A stretch of DNA of 64,000 nucleotides from ZC4RG29 sp964521255. GTDB lineage: Bacteria; Bacteroidota; Bacteroidia; Cytophagales; Cyclobacteriaceae. The stretch's first letter is position 1; each line of letters starts with the position of its first letter. The stretch covers positions 18,210 to 82,209 of the forward strand of contig CAZFRM010000020.1 of the NCBI GenBank assembly GCA_964521255.1, read 5' to 3'. Positions 27,602 to 36,338 of the stretch are shown here, piece by piece. The notes under the pieces are model-generated. The model saw nothing but the letters and a program-made list of their open reading frames with translations. It made no database searches and was not told where the DNA came from. A program made the translations under genes and the position numbers.

Positions 27602-28636
27602 TTACTTTTTCTTCCTAAGAGATGACTCCCTCACAATCAATTCTGTCTTGAGTGTAATGGTTTCGGATGTCACTATGTCTCTATGATTGTCTTTATGTTT
27701 CAATACTTGTCGTGCAGCAATTCTGCCCATGTCAATGGCGGGATGAGAAATAGTTGATAATTGCGGCTCGACTATGAGCGAAACAGGATCATTGTTGAAT
27801 CCTATTATGGCCAGTTCTTTTGGTATCTTAATTCCTCTTTTTTTAGCGCATAAAATTGCGCTTACGGCAGAGGTATCGTTGGGAGAGAAAATACCATCCG
27901 GACGATTCGGAAGGTCAAGAACGTAGTTCGCCATTTTCATACCTTCTTCTGAGTTCAGGATATCACCTTTCACTATAAGGTTCTCATCAATGGGGAGGTT
28001 ATGTTGTTTCAGCGCTTCTAAGTATCCTCTTTGCCTTTCGCGATAAACATTCCGGTGTTGACCGCCGGCAAAATGGGCAATATGCTTGCAGCCCTGTTCA
28101 ATAAGATGCTGTGTAGCCGCAAAACCTGCTGCAAAGTTATCGATGATCACGCGATCAGCACGAAACTCTTCCGAGACACGATCGACAAAGACTATGGGAA
28201 TATCATTCTCTGCAAATTGATTGAAGTGCTCATATTTTTTGGTTTCCATCGCAAGAGAAACAATTATTCCGCCCACACGGCTGTCGTATAATGCTTTTGC
28301 GTTTGCCATTTCACTTTCATAGCTATCATGCGATTGTGAGATGATTACATTATACCCTGCTTTTGCAGCTTCTTCTTCCACGCCGCTGATCAATGAGGAA
28401 ATAAATGGGCGGTTGATCCAGGAAGTTATTATTCCTATGGTATTTGTTTTGTTTCTTCTCAGGCTGGCGGCAATGCTGTTAGGTCGGTAACCCCGTTGCT
28501 GGGCATGCTTTTTTACCAGTTCAATCATTTCTTTTCCTATGCTGAAGTGGTCTTTCAGTGCCCGGGATACCGTTGAGGGCGAAACGTTCAAATCTTCAGC
28601 GATATCATATATGGTTACTTCCTTTTTGATTTTCAT
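27602..28636 (-). CDS. LacI-family transcriptional regulator of the xylan locus
   Basis: DNA-binding regulator of 344 residues. The ATG at 28636 places the helix-turn-helix at the normal N-terminal position: VTIYDIAEDLNVSPSTVSRALKDHF (helix 1 to 3, shown in part of the block). The hinge sequence RPNSIAASLRRNKTNTIGII follows, then a periplasmic-binding-protein-like effector domain (GGIIVSLAMETKKYEHF, VFVDRVSEEFRADRVIIDN, DGIFSPNDTSAVSAILCAKK, GFNNDPVSLIVEPQLSTI). The longer frame to 28714 adds a non-conserved tail. It opens the minus-strand unit GH115-GH10-esterase and lies next to two LacI-type operators, with a third at GH67/GH30. The effector is probably a xylo-oligosaccharide, aldouronate or glucuronate; which one cannot be read from the sequence. 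Confidence 0.92.
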   Translation of the reverse strand: MKIKKEVTIYDIAEDLNVSPSTVSRALKDHFSIGKEMIELVKKHAQQRGYRPNSIAASLRRNKTNTIGIITSWINRPFISSLISGVEEEAAKAGYNVIISQSHDSYESEMANAKALYDSRVGGIIVSLAMETKKYEHFNQFAENDIPIVFVDRVSEEFRADRVIIDNFAAGFAATQHLIEQGCKHIAHFAGGQHRNVYRERQRGYLEALKQHNLPIDENLIVKGDILNSEEGMKMANYVLDLPNRPDGIFSPNDTSAVSAILCAKKRGIKIPKELAIIGFNNDPVSLIVEPQLSTISHPAIDMGRIAARQVLKHKDNHRDIVTSETITLKTELIVRESSLRKKK

Positions 28637-28762
28637 GGGCCAATCGTGGACTTTATGGTTAGATCTTTTACAATCGGTTCTACCTCCTATTAATATAGAG
28701 TGAGTTGCGGACAAACCGCTACCCTTTACTTACCGTAAATCTAATATTTTAAACATTTTTAA

Positions 28763-28776
28763 CGCAATCGGTTGCG
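28763..28776. promoter_or_regulatory. LacI-family operator 2
   Basis: CGCAATCGGTTGCG, identical to the site at 14363-14376. It lies in the 268-base divergent region between lacI and susC, 128 bases before susC and 127 bases from the lacI start, so it could control both. Confidence 0.78.
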
Positions 28777-28851
28777 TGAAAATAATAAATAATTTACCTT
28801 GAGACCGCTTTACAATCGATTTAATATATAAAATTCAGTCGTTTTAGATTA

Positions 28852-28865
28852 AGCAATCAGTTGCG
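28852..28865. promoter_or_regulatory. LacI-family operator 3 (variant)
   Basis: AGCAATCAGTTGCG differs from the other two operators at two positions, with the GCAATC and GTTGCG arms preserved. It lies 39 bases before the susC start and 89 bases from operator 2. The spacing is compatible with repression by looping or by direct block of the susC promoter. Confidence 0.68.
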
Positions 28866-28904
28866 TCTTTATTATCCACTATTCATCACTTTAACAAACT
28901 TTCT

Positions 28905-31900
28905 ATGAAAGAAGTATCTCTACTAAATCATCTGAACCGCAAGAGATGGCCGCGATTGCTGTTCACTTTGTTGCTGGCGGCCGTTGGTCATTTTTCACTT
29001 TACGCTCAAACTATCGTAAGTGGAAAAGTGATCGATGAAACAGGCTCAGGCTTGCCTGGTGTAAATATTTTATTAAAAGGTACCACTAGTGGAACAACGA
29101 CCGATAGCCAGGGAGCCTATTCCCTCAGTGTTCCGGATGGCAATGGTATCCTGGTATTTTCTTTTATTGGTTACTTAACTCATGAAGAAGCTATTGGTAA
29201 CCGTACGAGCATTGGCGTAAGCTTGCAGCCCAGCATTGAAGCGCTGAGCGAAGTAGTCGTTGTGGGATATGGCGTTCAGAAAAAGAGTGATGTAACGGGC
29301 GCAATTGTAACAATGAAGGAAAGTGAGCTTAGGGAAGTGCCGGTTGCCAATTTGCAGCAAGCGTTGCAGGGACGTGCTGCCGGTGTGGAAGTGCAGCGCG
29401 TGGGTACAGGGCCTGGTGCAACAGCGCAGATTCGTGTACGTGGCGAGCGTTCGATCAATGGCTCGAACGATCCTCTGATCGTACTGGATGGAATTCCCTT
29501 TGAAGGCAATATTTCAGACATCAATCCCGATGAAATTGCATCCGTCAACATCCTGAAAGATGCATCAGCTACAGCAATATATGGTTCCCGCGGTGCTAAC
29601 GGGGTAATTATTCTTACCACTAAAAGAGGCAAATCCGGGGAAACGCGCCTGACACTCAATAGCTATTATGGTGTTACCACCGTGGCCAAAAAATATGATA
29701 TGTTCAATGCTGAGGAATACGCCCTGATGCGGGATATTTCAGGCTTTACGGAAGGGTATCAACCAGAGGAAATACAAGGTATGCAGCTCGGCCGGAATAC
29801 CGACTGGCAGGAGCTGATGTATGAGAATGGTATTATTACCGACACCAATATCGGCATTACCGGCGGTGGTGAAAAAGGCCGTTATGCCGTAAGCGGTGGA
29901 TATTTTAAGGAGACGACCATATTGCCTGGGCAGGATTTCGAGCGATATTCACTCAAGACTACCTTTGACAGCAATATCGGTGAACGAATAACCGTTGGTT
30001 TAAACTCGCTGAACAGCATCTCATACGCCAACGGTTCGCAGTTTGTAAACCAGCAGCCTAATACTCCGGGTGCCTTTGGCGGCGGTGTGATGTATCCCAT
30101 CCTTGCGTTGAGTCCGTTGATGCCTGCTTATGACGAAAATGGTGACATTTATAGGAACCCTGCGGGCAATCAGACCGACAAAACCCAGCAATACAACCCG
30201 CTGCTGCTCAAGAGCAATACCGATGACTGGACTGACCAGATCCGCAGGTTCAGGTCATTCAACAGCGCGTATGCTGAAGTTGAGATCATTGAAGGCCTGA
30301 AATACCGGCTCAATGCGGGTTTTGACTTTACCCAGGTCAACGGGGCACAATTCCAGGGGCAGGACTCCTATTTTCGTACGCAAAATCAAAGCAACCGTGC
30401 CCGTGTGCGAAATGAAGAGCAGCTTTCATGGACGGCTGAAAATGTGATCACGTACGACAAGACTATTAATAACCACAGGTTTACTTTTACAGGCTTGTAT
30501 AGCGCCCAGCAAAGCCAAAGCTGGTCTACACAGGTGAGTAAAGACTCCGTTACCGCGGATTTTGTCCAATATTACAACATGGGCATTGCCAGCCCCACGG
30601 CTAACCATTTGCTTGACGGCGGTGAAGCTAGCTGGGGTTTGATCTCCTATATGGCCCGGGTAAACTATGCTTTTAAAGACCGGTACCTGGTTACGCTTAC
30701 GTATAGAAGAGATGGTTCATCACGCCTTGCCAAGAAGTGGCATGATTACCCCGCCGTGGCAGTGGGGTGGAATATTGCGCAGGAATCCTTCTTCCAGGAT
30801 CAGGAATTTTTGTCTGCGCTAAAGCTGCGCGTTGGCTATGGACAAACCTCTAACCAGGCGGTAGCACCCTATACTACCCTGGGGGGCGTTTCTCCTAACA
30901 ATGGCGGAGTACCGATTCGCTACAACTATGGTACCAGCACCAGGGTAGTGGGTTTCTTGTCCACCCGGGTTCCTGATACTTCACTTGATTGGGAGTATAC
31001 CAATACCTGGAATATCGGACTTGATTTCGGCTTGCTTGGAAACCGCGTCACCGGTTCTTTGGAATGGTACAACGCACAAACGCACAACCTGCTGTATAAC
31101 TTCTCGCTTCCGATCACCTCAGGCTACCAGGATGCCTTTCAGACTAACCTGGGCCGGGTAGAAAACAAGGGTTTTGAAATATCCGTTAGCGCTGACATCA
31201 TCCGATCAAATGACAGAGGCTTTACCTGGAGCGCAGACGTGAACTGGTTTTTGAACCGGAACAAGCTGTTGGAACTGGCCCCCGGCGAAGAAAGGAATAT
31301 AGATAATGGCTTGCATGTGGGTTACCCGCTCACCGCTATTTATAACTTCAGAAAGCTTGGTGTGTGGCAAGAGAATGAAGCAGCAGAGGCTGCTGAATAT
31401 AACCAAGTACCCGGTCAGTTAAAAATAGCTGACCTTAGCGGCCCGGAAGGTGTACCCGATGGCGTTTTTACGGAGGATTATGACCGCACCGTTATTGGTG
31501 ACCAGCAGGCCGACTGGCAGGGTGGTATCACCAACCGGTTTACCTTCAAAGGATTTGACCTGTCGATTGTTACATACGCTCGCATGGGCGGCACGTTGAT
31601 GAGTTATCTGCATGCCCCGAATGGCGCATACCTGACCAACAACAATGGTCTGAGAAATGGCCTTGATGTGGATTACTGGACACCGGAAAATCCGACCAAC
31701 TGGTTTCCTGCACCGAACTCGGCTTTACCGGGCGGCGCTGCCAACTCATGGTCTACCCTGGCCTACTACGACGCATCGTTTATACGGGTGCGAAGCATAA
31801 ACCTGGGATATACCTTACCTACTTCGGCTGCAAGCAAGATCAGTGCACAGTCGCTTAGGATGTATTTCACGGTTCAAAACCCATTCTTGCTGTATGCACC

Positions 31901-32072
31901 GTATGTAACCAAATGGAACGGTGTAGACCCAGAACCTACCGGGCAAGGTCAAACGGGCATTGTGTCTGCGGGAACGGGCTTCCGTACCCAGGGACAAAAC
32001 CAAAACCTGGTGATCTCTACTTCAACACCTCCGGTGCGTTCGTTTATTTTCGGGATCAATGTTACTTTCTAA
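28905..32072 (+). CDS. SusC-like TonB-dependent outer-membrane transporter
   Basis: TonB-dependent receptor of 1055 residues that should import xylo-oligosaccharides with its SusD partner. A signal peptide (ending SLYAQ, about residue 35) is followed by a carboxypeptidase-D regulatory-like domain (VSGKVIDETGSGLPGVNILL), the SusC hallmark SEVVVVGYGVQKKSDVTGAI, the plug (VRGERSINGSNDPLIVLDGIPF, in part; YGSRGANGVIILTTKRG) and a long beta-barrel ending in SFIFGINVTF, with an aromatic C-terminal residue. Two LacI operators sit upstream. GC content of this gene and the next two looks clearly higher than that of the neighbouring enzyme genes. susD starts 20 bases downstream. Confidence 0.96.
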   Translation: MKEVSLLNHLNRKRWPRLLFTLLLAAVGHFSLYAQTIVSGKVIDETGSGLPGVNILLKGTTSGTTTDSQGAYSLSVPDGNGILVFSFIGYLTHEEAIGNRTSIGVSLQPSIEALSEVVVVGYGVQKKSDVTGAIVTMKESELREVPVANLQQALQGRAAGVEVQRVGTGPGATAQIRVRGERSINGSNDPLIVLDGIPFEGNISDINPDEIASVNILKDASATAIYGSRGANGVIILTTKRGKSGETRLTLNSYYGVTTVAKKYDMFNAEEYALMRDISGFTEGYQPEEIQGMQLGRNTDWQELMYENGIITDTNIGITGGGEKGRYAVSGGYFKETTILPGQDFERYSLKTTFDSNIGERITVGLNSLNSISYANGSQFVNQQPNTPGAFGGGVMYPILALSPLMPAYDENGDIYRNPAGNQTDKTQQYNPLLLKSNTDDWTDQIRRFRSFNSAYAEVEIIEGLKYRLNAGFDFTQVNGAQFQGQDSYFRTQNQSNRARVRNEEQLSWTAENVITYDKTINNHRFTFTGLYSAQQSQSWSTQVSKDSVTADFVQYYNMGIASPTANHLLDGGEASWGLISYMARVNYAFKDRYLVTLTYRRDGSSRLAKKWHDYPAVAVGWNIAQESFFQDQEFLSALKLRVGYGQTSNQAVAPYTTLGGVSPNNGGVPIRYNYGTSTRVVGFLSTRVPDTSLDWEYTNTWNIGLDFGLLGNRVTGSLEWYNAQTHNLLYNFSLPITSGYQDAFQTNLGRVENKGFEISVSADIIRSNDRGFTWSADVNWFLNRNKLLELAPGEERNIDNGLHVGYPLTAIYNFRKLGVWQENEAAEAAEYNQVPGQLKIADLSGPEGVPDGVFTEDYDRTVIGDQQADWQGGITNRFTFKGFDLSIVTYARMGGTLMSYLHAPNGAYLTNNNGLRNGLDVDYWTPENPTNWFPAPNSALPGGAANSWSTLAYYDASFIRVRSINLGYTLPTSAASKISAQSLRMYFTVQNPFLLYAPYVTKWNGVDPEPTGQGQTGIVSAGTGFRTQGQNQNLVISTSTPPVRSFIFGINVTF

Positions 32073-32091
32073 ATAATAAAGCGAATCACTT

Positions 32092-33945
32092 ATGAAATAC
32101 TATAAAATATTACTGACAGCACTGGCCATACTGGCCTTTGCCCCGGGATGCCAGGACATTCTTGAGGAGCATCCCAAGACAACGTTTACCAATGATTATT
32201 TCAAAACAGCACAGGGCGCGCAGGATGGCCTGAATACTGCTTATGCTTATTTGCGCTATCATTATGGTGTAAACCCTACGCTGGCGCTTAATATTTCAGG
32301 TACAGATGAGTTTACGTATGGTGAGCAGCCGGCCGTAAACTCAAGCGGCGACAACCTGCCGCATAAGCTTTTCGGTACTTACGATATCAATTCTGAGTTT
32401 GGGTTTCTTACTACCACATACAACCGTACTTTCCCGATCATCAATTTGATGAATGGTCTGGTGGAATTTATACCCGGTATTTCGAATTTGACCGAATCGG
32501 ATAAAATAGAAATGATCGCCCAGGCACGCTACATGAGGGCGCATTATTATTATCTCCTGGTTGGGCAGTTCGGCCCTGCGCCTGTTGACCTGGGCAGCGG
32601 GTCTCTGGCTTTTAATACACAGCCTTACACAGGGTTCAACCGTCCTACCAAAAACGATGGTGAAGGGTTAAATGAGTTGTTGGCCGCCAACTATGAGGTG
32701 ATGATTGAAGACCTGGAGTTTGCCAGCCAAAATCTTAGAGTGGCCCGTCCTAATGGAGAGTTCAGACTTTCTCAGGCCGTGGCGTTGCACCTGCTGGCCA
32801 GGATATATTTGTTCAGAGCCTATTCCGGTATATCGCCCAACGCTCAGAGTGATTTTCAAGCTGCCTACAATACAGCTATAGAACTGATCGATAACGCAGG
32901 GGCTTACAATGTTCAATTGCTCCAGGACTTTGGTGATGCATATAAGCAAAGCAATGAGTACAACAGGGAAATTCTTTTTGCAGCTGAGCGCATTCCATTG
33001 GATAATGTAAATAACGAGTACACTAACCCTAGTGGCATTGGCGACCGTGAAAATATGGCGGCCAGTTGTTTTACGTCCAACTATGAATCTGTATCATTCA
33101 GAAACGGTGCAGACCCGATCGATGGCAGGCCATTCGCGTTCCAGCGGCCTCTGCGCAAGATGGCGCCGACCAACTGGCTGATCAGCGTAGCCTTTGCAGA
33201 CAAAGTGAATGATAGCCGGTATCACAACTCGTTTAGAACGGTCTATACTGTAGATTCGCAGAATCCGGCGGGATCGGGCCCACGCAATACCTGGCTGGCC
33301 CAACTGCCAGAGGGTGTGGCTATGGGAGATACAGCTTTTGTGATGACCGACACCGACGCTAAGGCGGCAGAGATCAATGGATGGGATGTGCCTTATCGCG
33401 CCTACGGACCATCAGCATGGTGGACACCCGCGAATCCTTCGCAAGGACCACAGATTTATCCCGGCTTGAAAAAGTTCGATGATTTGCAACGGGCTACCGG
33501 TAACGATGCCTCGGGGCGCCCGATGCCTATCTTCAAGTTTGGTGAGACCTATCTGTTAGCCGCTGAGGCAGCGCTTCAGGGTAATGTCAATGGAGGCGCT
33601 ACCGAAGCCGCTCGTTTGATCAATATCATCAGGACCCGCGCAGCTTATCGCCCTGAATTGTCGTCAGGTGAATTGGGCGACCGTGTAGCCGAAATGCAGA
33701 TCGATGCAGGTGCTGTTACACTTGACTTTATTTTGGATGAACGTGCCCGCGAGTTATGCGGTGAGGGTATGCGCTGGACGGATCTTTCGCTACGTGGCGA
33801 ATCTGTCTTTCTGAACCGCGTCCGTCTCAATGACGAGGCCGCTCAGGGTGTACAGGCCTACCACAGATGGCGTCCTATTCCCCAACAACATTTGGATCGC
33901 ATATCGGCGGAGAACCCATCAGACTATCAAAATCCAGGATATTAA
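32092..33945 (+). CDS. SusD-like (RagB/SusD) glycan-binding lipoprotein
   Basis: Outer-membrane lipoprotein of 617 residues that caps the SusC barrel and binds the glycan. The signal MKYYKILLTALAILAFAPGC ends in a lipobox cysteine, followed by the usual QDILEEHPKTTFTNDYFK. TPR-like helices (ARYMRAHYYYLLVGQFGP; LARIYLFRAYSG) and the C-terminal SusD block (FILDERARELCGEGMRWTDL; AYHRWRPIPQQHLDRI) are all present. It ends 12 bases before the ATG of the next lipoprotein gene. It forms one transcript unit susC-susD-CBM lipoprotein, closed by a strong terminator. Confidence 0.96.
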   Translation: MKYYKILLTALAILAFAPGCQDILEEHPKTTFTNDYFKTAQGAQDGLNTAYAYLRYHYGVNPTLALNISGTDEFTYGEQPAVNSSGDNLPHKLFGTYDINSEFGFLTTTYNRTFPIINLMNGLVEFIPGISNLTESDKIEMIAQARYMRAHYYYLLVGQFGPAPVDLGSGSLAFNTQPYTGFNRPTKNDGEGLNELLAANYEVMIEDLEFASQNLRVARPNGEFRLSQAVALHLLARIYLFRAYSGISPNAQSDFQAAYNTAIELIDNAGAYNVQLLQDFGDAYKQSNEYNREILFAAERIPLDNVNNEYTNPSGIGDRENMAASCFTSNYESVSFRNGADPIDGRPFAFQRPLRKMAPTNWLISVAFADKVNDSRYHNSFRTVYTVDSQNPAGSGPRNTWLAQLPEGVAMGDTAFVMTDTDAKAAEINGWDVPYRAYGPSAWWTPANPSQGPQIYPGLKKFDDLQRATGNDASGRPMPIFKFGETYLLAAEAALQGNVNGGATEAARLINIIRTRAAYRPELSSGELGDRVAEMQIDAGAVTLDFILDERARELCGEGMRWTDLSLRGESVFLNRVRLNDEAAQGVQAYHRWRPIPQQHLDRISAENPSDYQNPGY

Positions 33946-33956
33946 TTTTAAGCGAT

Positions 33957-35084
33957 ATGACTATTAATAGAAGAATAAAAAAATTGACATTGATGTTGTT
34001 GCCGGCTATAGTAGCTGCTATCATCATCAGTTGTGATAACGAAGAGGCTATTACCTATTCCGGTACGGATGTAAGTAGCAGAATCTCCGCATTGAGTTCT
34101 ACTGCACCTGGTCAGGGTGCAGACCTGACGATCACCGGTAGCCAAATGGATGAAGTGTTAAGGGTATTTGTAGGTAATGTGGTTGTAACCAAGAGCAATT
34201 TCCTTTCGCAGGATGCATCAGGTGTTACATTTACAGTCCCTGCGACTTCTGCTTTAGGCCAAAACAAGCTGCTCGTGGTATGGCCCGGATCAGCCACCGG
34301 AGCCAAAACACTTGATGTAGTAGTGTTTCACACGTTTAATAAAATTGCGCCTCTTGCGGCAGCAGCCGGTCAAACCGTAACACTATTTGGTACCAATTTA
34401 AACTTGGTGGATAATGTGGAAGTAAACGGCGTATCAGCTTCTGTCGTTTCTAAATCTTCAGGTGTGCTGAAGTTTACTATGCCGGCTGGCGCTACCACAG
34501 GCCCGGTTTCAATAAGCAGTTCAGCCGGAGTATATACAGGCAGCACCGATCTGATCGCTTGCGAATCCCAGCCGGGTAATGTAGGCTGTTTGCCGGTGAT
34601 CAATACCAACGGAAGTTTTGAAGAGGGCGAATTGGGTACAGTAGGTACTATTTCCGTACCAGGGTGGAACCTTGGAGGAAGCCGGATTACTTCGGAAATA
34701 ACGAATGAAGAAGCATATGAAGGATCTCAAAGTGCTAAAATAACTATAAACTCCATAGGAGGAAATCCCTGGGATATACAGCCTACTTCTAACTTGCCGG
34801 TCGATCCGACCGCTACATATCATTTGAGCATGTGGGTGAAGGGTACAGGCATTGCCAATATTAAATTTGCCGTTGATGAAGGCGGCAATCCGGGGTATTC
34901 TGAGTGGGCTGCTCCTGAAAGGGCAATCTCGACTACCGAGTGGGAAGAGGTCTCATACACATTTTCACCTGCATCTGAAGCTACCGGAGACGAGGTCGGC
35001 CGGTTTGCTATCAGTATAAGTTATACAGGAAATGTAGGGGGTGTGATATACATGGATAATTTAAGAGTGGTGAAGGTCGAATAA
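33957..35084 (+). CDS. SusE-like lipoprotein with IPT/TIG and CBM4/9-type domains
   Basis: Surface glycan-binding lipoprotein of 375 residues. The ATG at 33957 gives the signal LMLLPAIVAAIIISCDNEEA; the longer frame from 33867 overlaps susD and is rejected. Residues about 35-195 contain two IPT/TIG immunoglobulin-like domains (GADLTITGSQMDEVLRVFVG; AAAGQTVTLFGTNLNLVDN). Residues about 210-375 look like a carbohydrate-binding module of the CBM4/9 type (NTNGSFEEGELGTVGTISVPGW, in part; YHLSMWVKGTGIANIKF; GVIYMDNLRVVKV). This layout is common for xylan-binding surface proteins downstream of susD. No catalytic residues are seen. It likely retains xylan at the surface. Confidence 0.84.
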   Translation: MTINRRIKKLTLMLLPAIVAAIIISCDNEEAITYSGTDVSSRISALSSTAPGQGADLTITGSQMDEVLRVFVGNVVVTKSNFLSQDASGVTFTVPATSALGQNKLLVVWPGSATGAKTLDVVVFHTFNKIAPLAAAAGQTVTLFGTNLNLVDNVEVNGVSASVVSKSSGVLKFTMPAGATTGPVSISSSAGVYTGSTDLIACESQPGNVGCLPVINTNGSFEEGELGTVGTISVPGWNLGGSRITSEITNEEAYEGSQSAKITINSIGGNPWDIQPTSNLPVDPTATYHLSMWVKGTGIANIKFAVDEGGNPGYSEWAAPERAISTTEWEEVSYTFSPASEATGDEVGRFAISISYTGNVGGVIYMDNLRVVKVE

Positions 35085-35206
35085 GCAGATATTCAATCAC
35101 AAATAGATGCGCCTGTTGATCGAACGATAGATGATGGTAAATATTCCCGGACACCGGATATGAGAAGGTTCCGTTGAATAAATACCACTCCTGGTTTGAT
35201 ATGTTT

Positions 35207-35239
35207 AAAAGGTACTGTCGATGACGCAGTACCTTTTTT
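35207..35239 (+). terminator. Rho-independent terminator of the susCD operon
   Basis: AAAGGTACTG and CAGTACCTTT form a perfect 10-bp stem around a nine-base loop, followed by a run of T. It lies 123 bases after the CBM lipoprotein stop codon, clearly ending the susC-susD-CBM unit. Confidence 0.88.
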
Positions 35240-35587
35240 TATTATTATCTGGTTACCTTTTTTATTTCTGGTATTTGCAAGGGAAATATCCGTGTAGTTA
35301 TTATTTTCTTCTTACTTAGTCTCACACCCTGTTGAGCGTTTAATTTTCTTCTTTTTTTGAGAATCACTGTATCATTACTGGATTAAATCGTTTCCTGCAA
35401 TCGATGTAAATTCTTTCTTTTGCTTTTAACCCTGTTAAGGGTGCCTTTCCAATACTGATAACGTTAGCGCGTCGTTTCATCCAGCGCAAACGTTATTTGG
35501 AAAATTAAAATCACTTTCCTTACAACTTCTCAACCTGAACAGTAACGCACCGTACATTTGCTATGAAAATAAATAGTAAAAAACAAA
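35240..35587. other. Intergenic region before the secreted two-domain protein
   Basis: About 350 bases without a gene on either strand. The only signal I can support is the -7 box TACATTTG at 35553-35560. Part of the region is rich in CTTTT runs. No repeat shared with the rest of the window was found. Confidence 0.5.
35553..35560 (+). promoter_or_regulatory. -7 box of a Bacteroidota-type promoter
   Basis: TACATTTG matches TAnnTTTG fully and would place the transcript start about 20-35 bases before the ATG cluster at 35588-35600. No clear TTG -33 box is seen at the right distance, so the site is tentative. Confidence 0.45.
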
Positions 35588-36172
35588 ATGTTCATGTCTA
35601 TGAAAACCAAATCAATCTTAATCTCAGCGCTGATGATTTTTGGCGTTGTGTTGTCTTCTGTTGCCAATAGTGGTGCAGAGAGCGCGAATGGCTTTGCTGT
35701 TGTTCCTGTAAAAGGATCAAATGTTTACAAGATAGTTTACAAAGGCGAAAATCAGGGAAAAGTAAAAGTGAGCTTGTACAATAGCAAATCAGAATTGATT
35801 TATTCTGAAAGGGTTAGTCAGAATGGTTTTATTCTTCCTTTGAATTTTTCTAATCTTGAAAAAGGTGAATATACTGTTGAATTAACAGATGCTAGCGGTA
35901 AGAAAGCACAGAAGATTACTTACGCAACCGAAGCTGCTCCATCAAATTATATTCACGTTAGTAAATTGTTAAATGAAGATGGTAAGTTTCTTATCTCGGT
36001 AAGAAATGCAAATGCTATCAACGTTAAGATATATAGCCGTACGGGCCTGATCTTTAATGAGTCGAAAGAACTCACGGGAGACTTTGCACAGGTTTATGCT
36101 GTAAAAGTTCCTGGTGAATTAACTTTCGAGATAACAGATGCAAATGGTAACGTTAAGACCGCTAGATTCTAG
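35588..36172 (+). CDS. Small secreted protein with two sorting-tail-like beta domains
   Basis: A 194-residue exported protein. Three in-frame ATGs (35588, 35594, 35600) precede the signal peptide KSILISALMIFGVVLSSVANS, so the exact start is uncertain; 35600 is equally good. The mature part has two similar beta-sandwich units: VYKIVYKGENQGKVKVSLYN ... KGEYTVELTDASGKKAQKI and LISVRNANAINVKIYSRTG ... GELTFEITDANGNVKTARF. They resemble T9SS C-terminal sorting domains without a cargo domain. Known relatives in Cytophagales are uncharacterised. Followed by a good terminator, so it is a single-gene unit, perhaps highly expressed. Confidence 0.72.
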   Translation: MFMSMKTKSILISALMIFGVVLSSVANSGAESANGFAVVPVKGSNVYKIVYKGENQGKVKVSLYNSKSELIYSERVSQNGFILPLNFSNLEKGEYTVELTDASGKKAQKITYATEAAPSNYIHVSKLLNEDGKFLISVRNANAINVKIYSRTGLIFNESKELTGDFAQVYAVKVPGELTFEITDANGNVKTARF

Positions 36173-36194
36173 TGCGTCATAATGATAAAAAATG

Positions 36195-36220
36195 AAGGCC
36201 CGGTCATCCGGGCTTTTTTA
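36195..36220 (+). terminator. Rho-independent terminator
   Basis: GCCCGG-TCAT-CCGGGC followed by six T, 22 bases after the stop codon of the secreted two-domain protein. The T run is followed within a few bases by the second 114-bp palindrome. Confidence 0.9.
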
Positions 36221-36224
36221 TTTA

Positions 36225-36338
36225 TTAAGGGCATCTCGAAAAACTGTTTTTTTATTGGCCCTGCTTGCAGCAGGCAGGCTCATCCCTTCCCTTCTCCGAT
36301 GGGAGAAGGACAGAGGAGGTTTTTCGAGATGCCCTTAA
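36225..36338. repeat. 114-bp MITE-like palindromic element, copy 2
   Basis: Same length and ends as the element at 2999-3112 but inverted. The terminal arms read TTAAGGGCATCTCGAAAAAC and its exact complement. Relative to copy 1, the T at arm position 14 is G and the paired A on the other side is C, so base pairing is kept. The stop codon of the helicase gene (36335-36337, minus strand) is formed by the terminal TTAA of this element. Confidence 0.86.

Noticed and set aside
33867..33956. Longer start of the CBM lipoprotein overlapping susD
   Set aside because: The added 30 residues lie in susD sequence and would bury the lipoprotein signal. The ATG at 33957 gives a proper lipobox.
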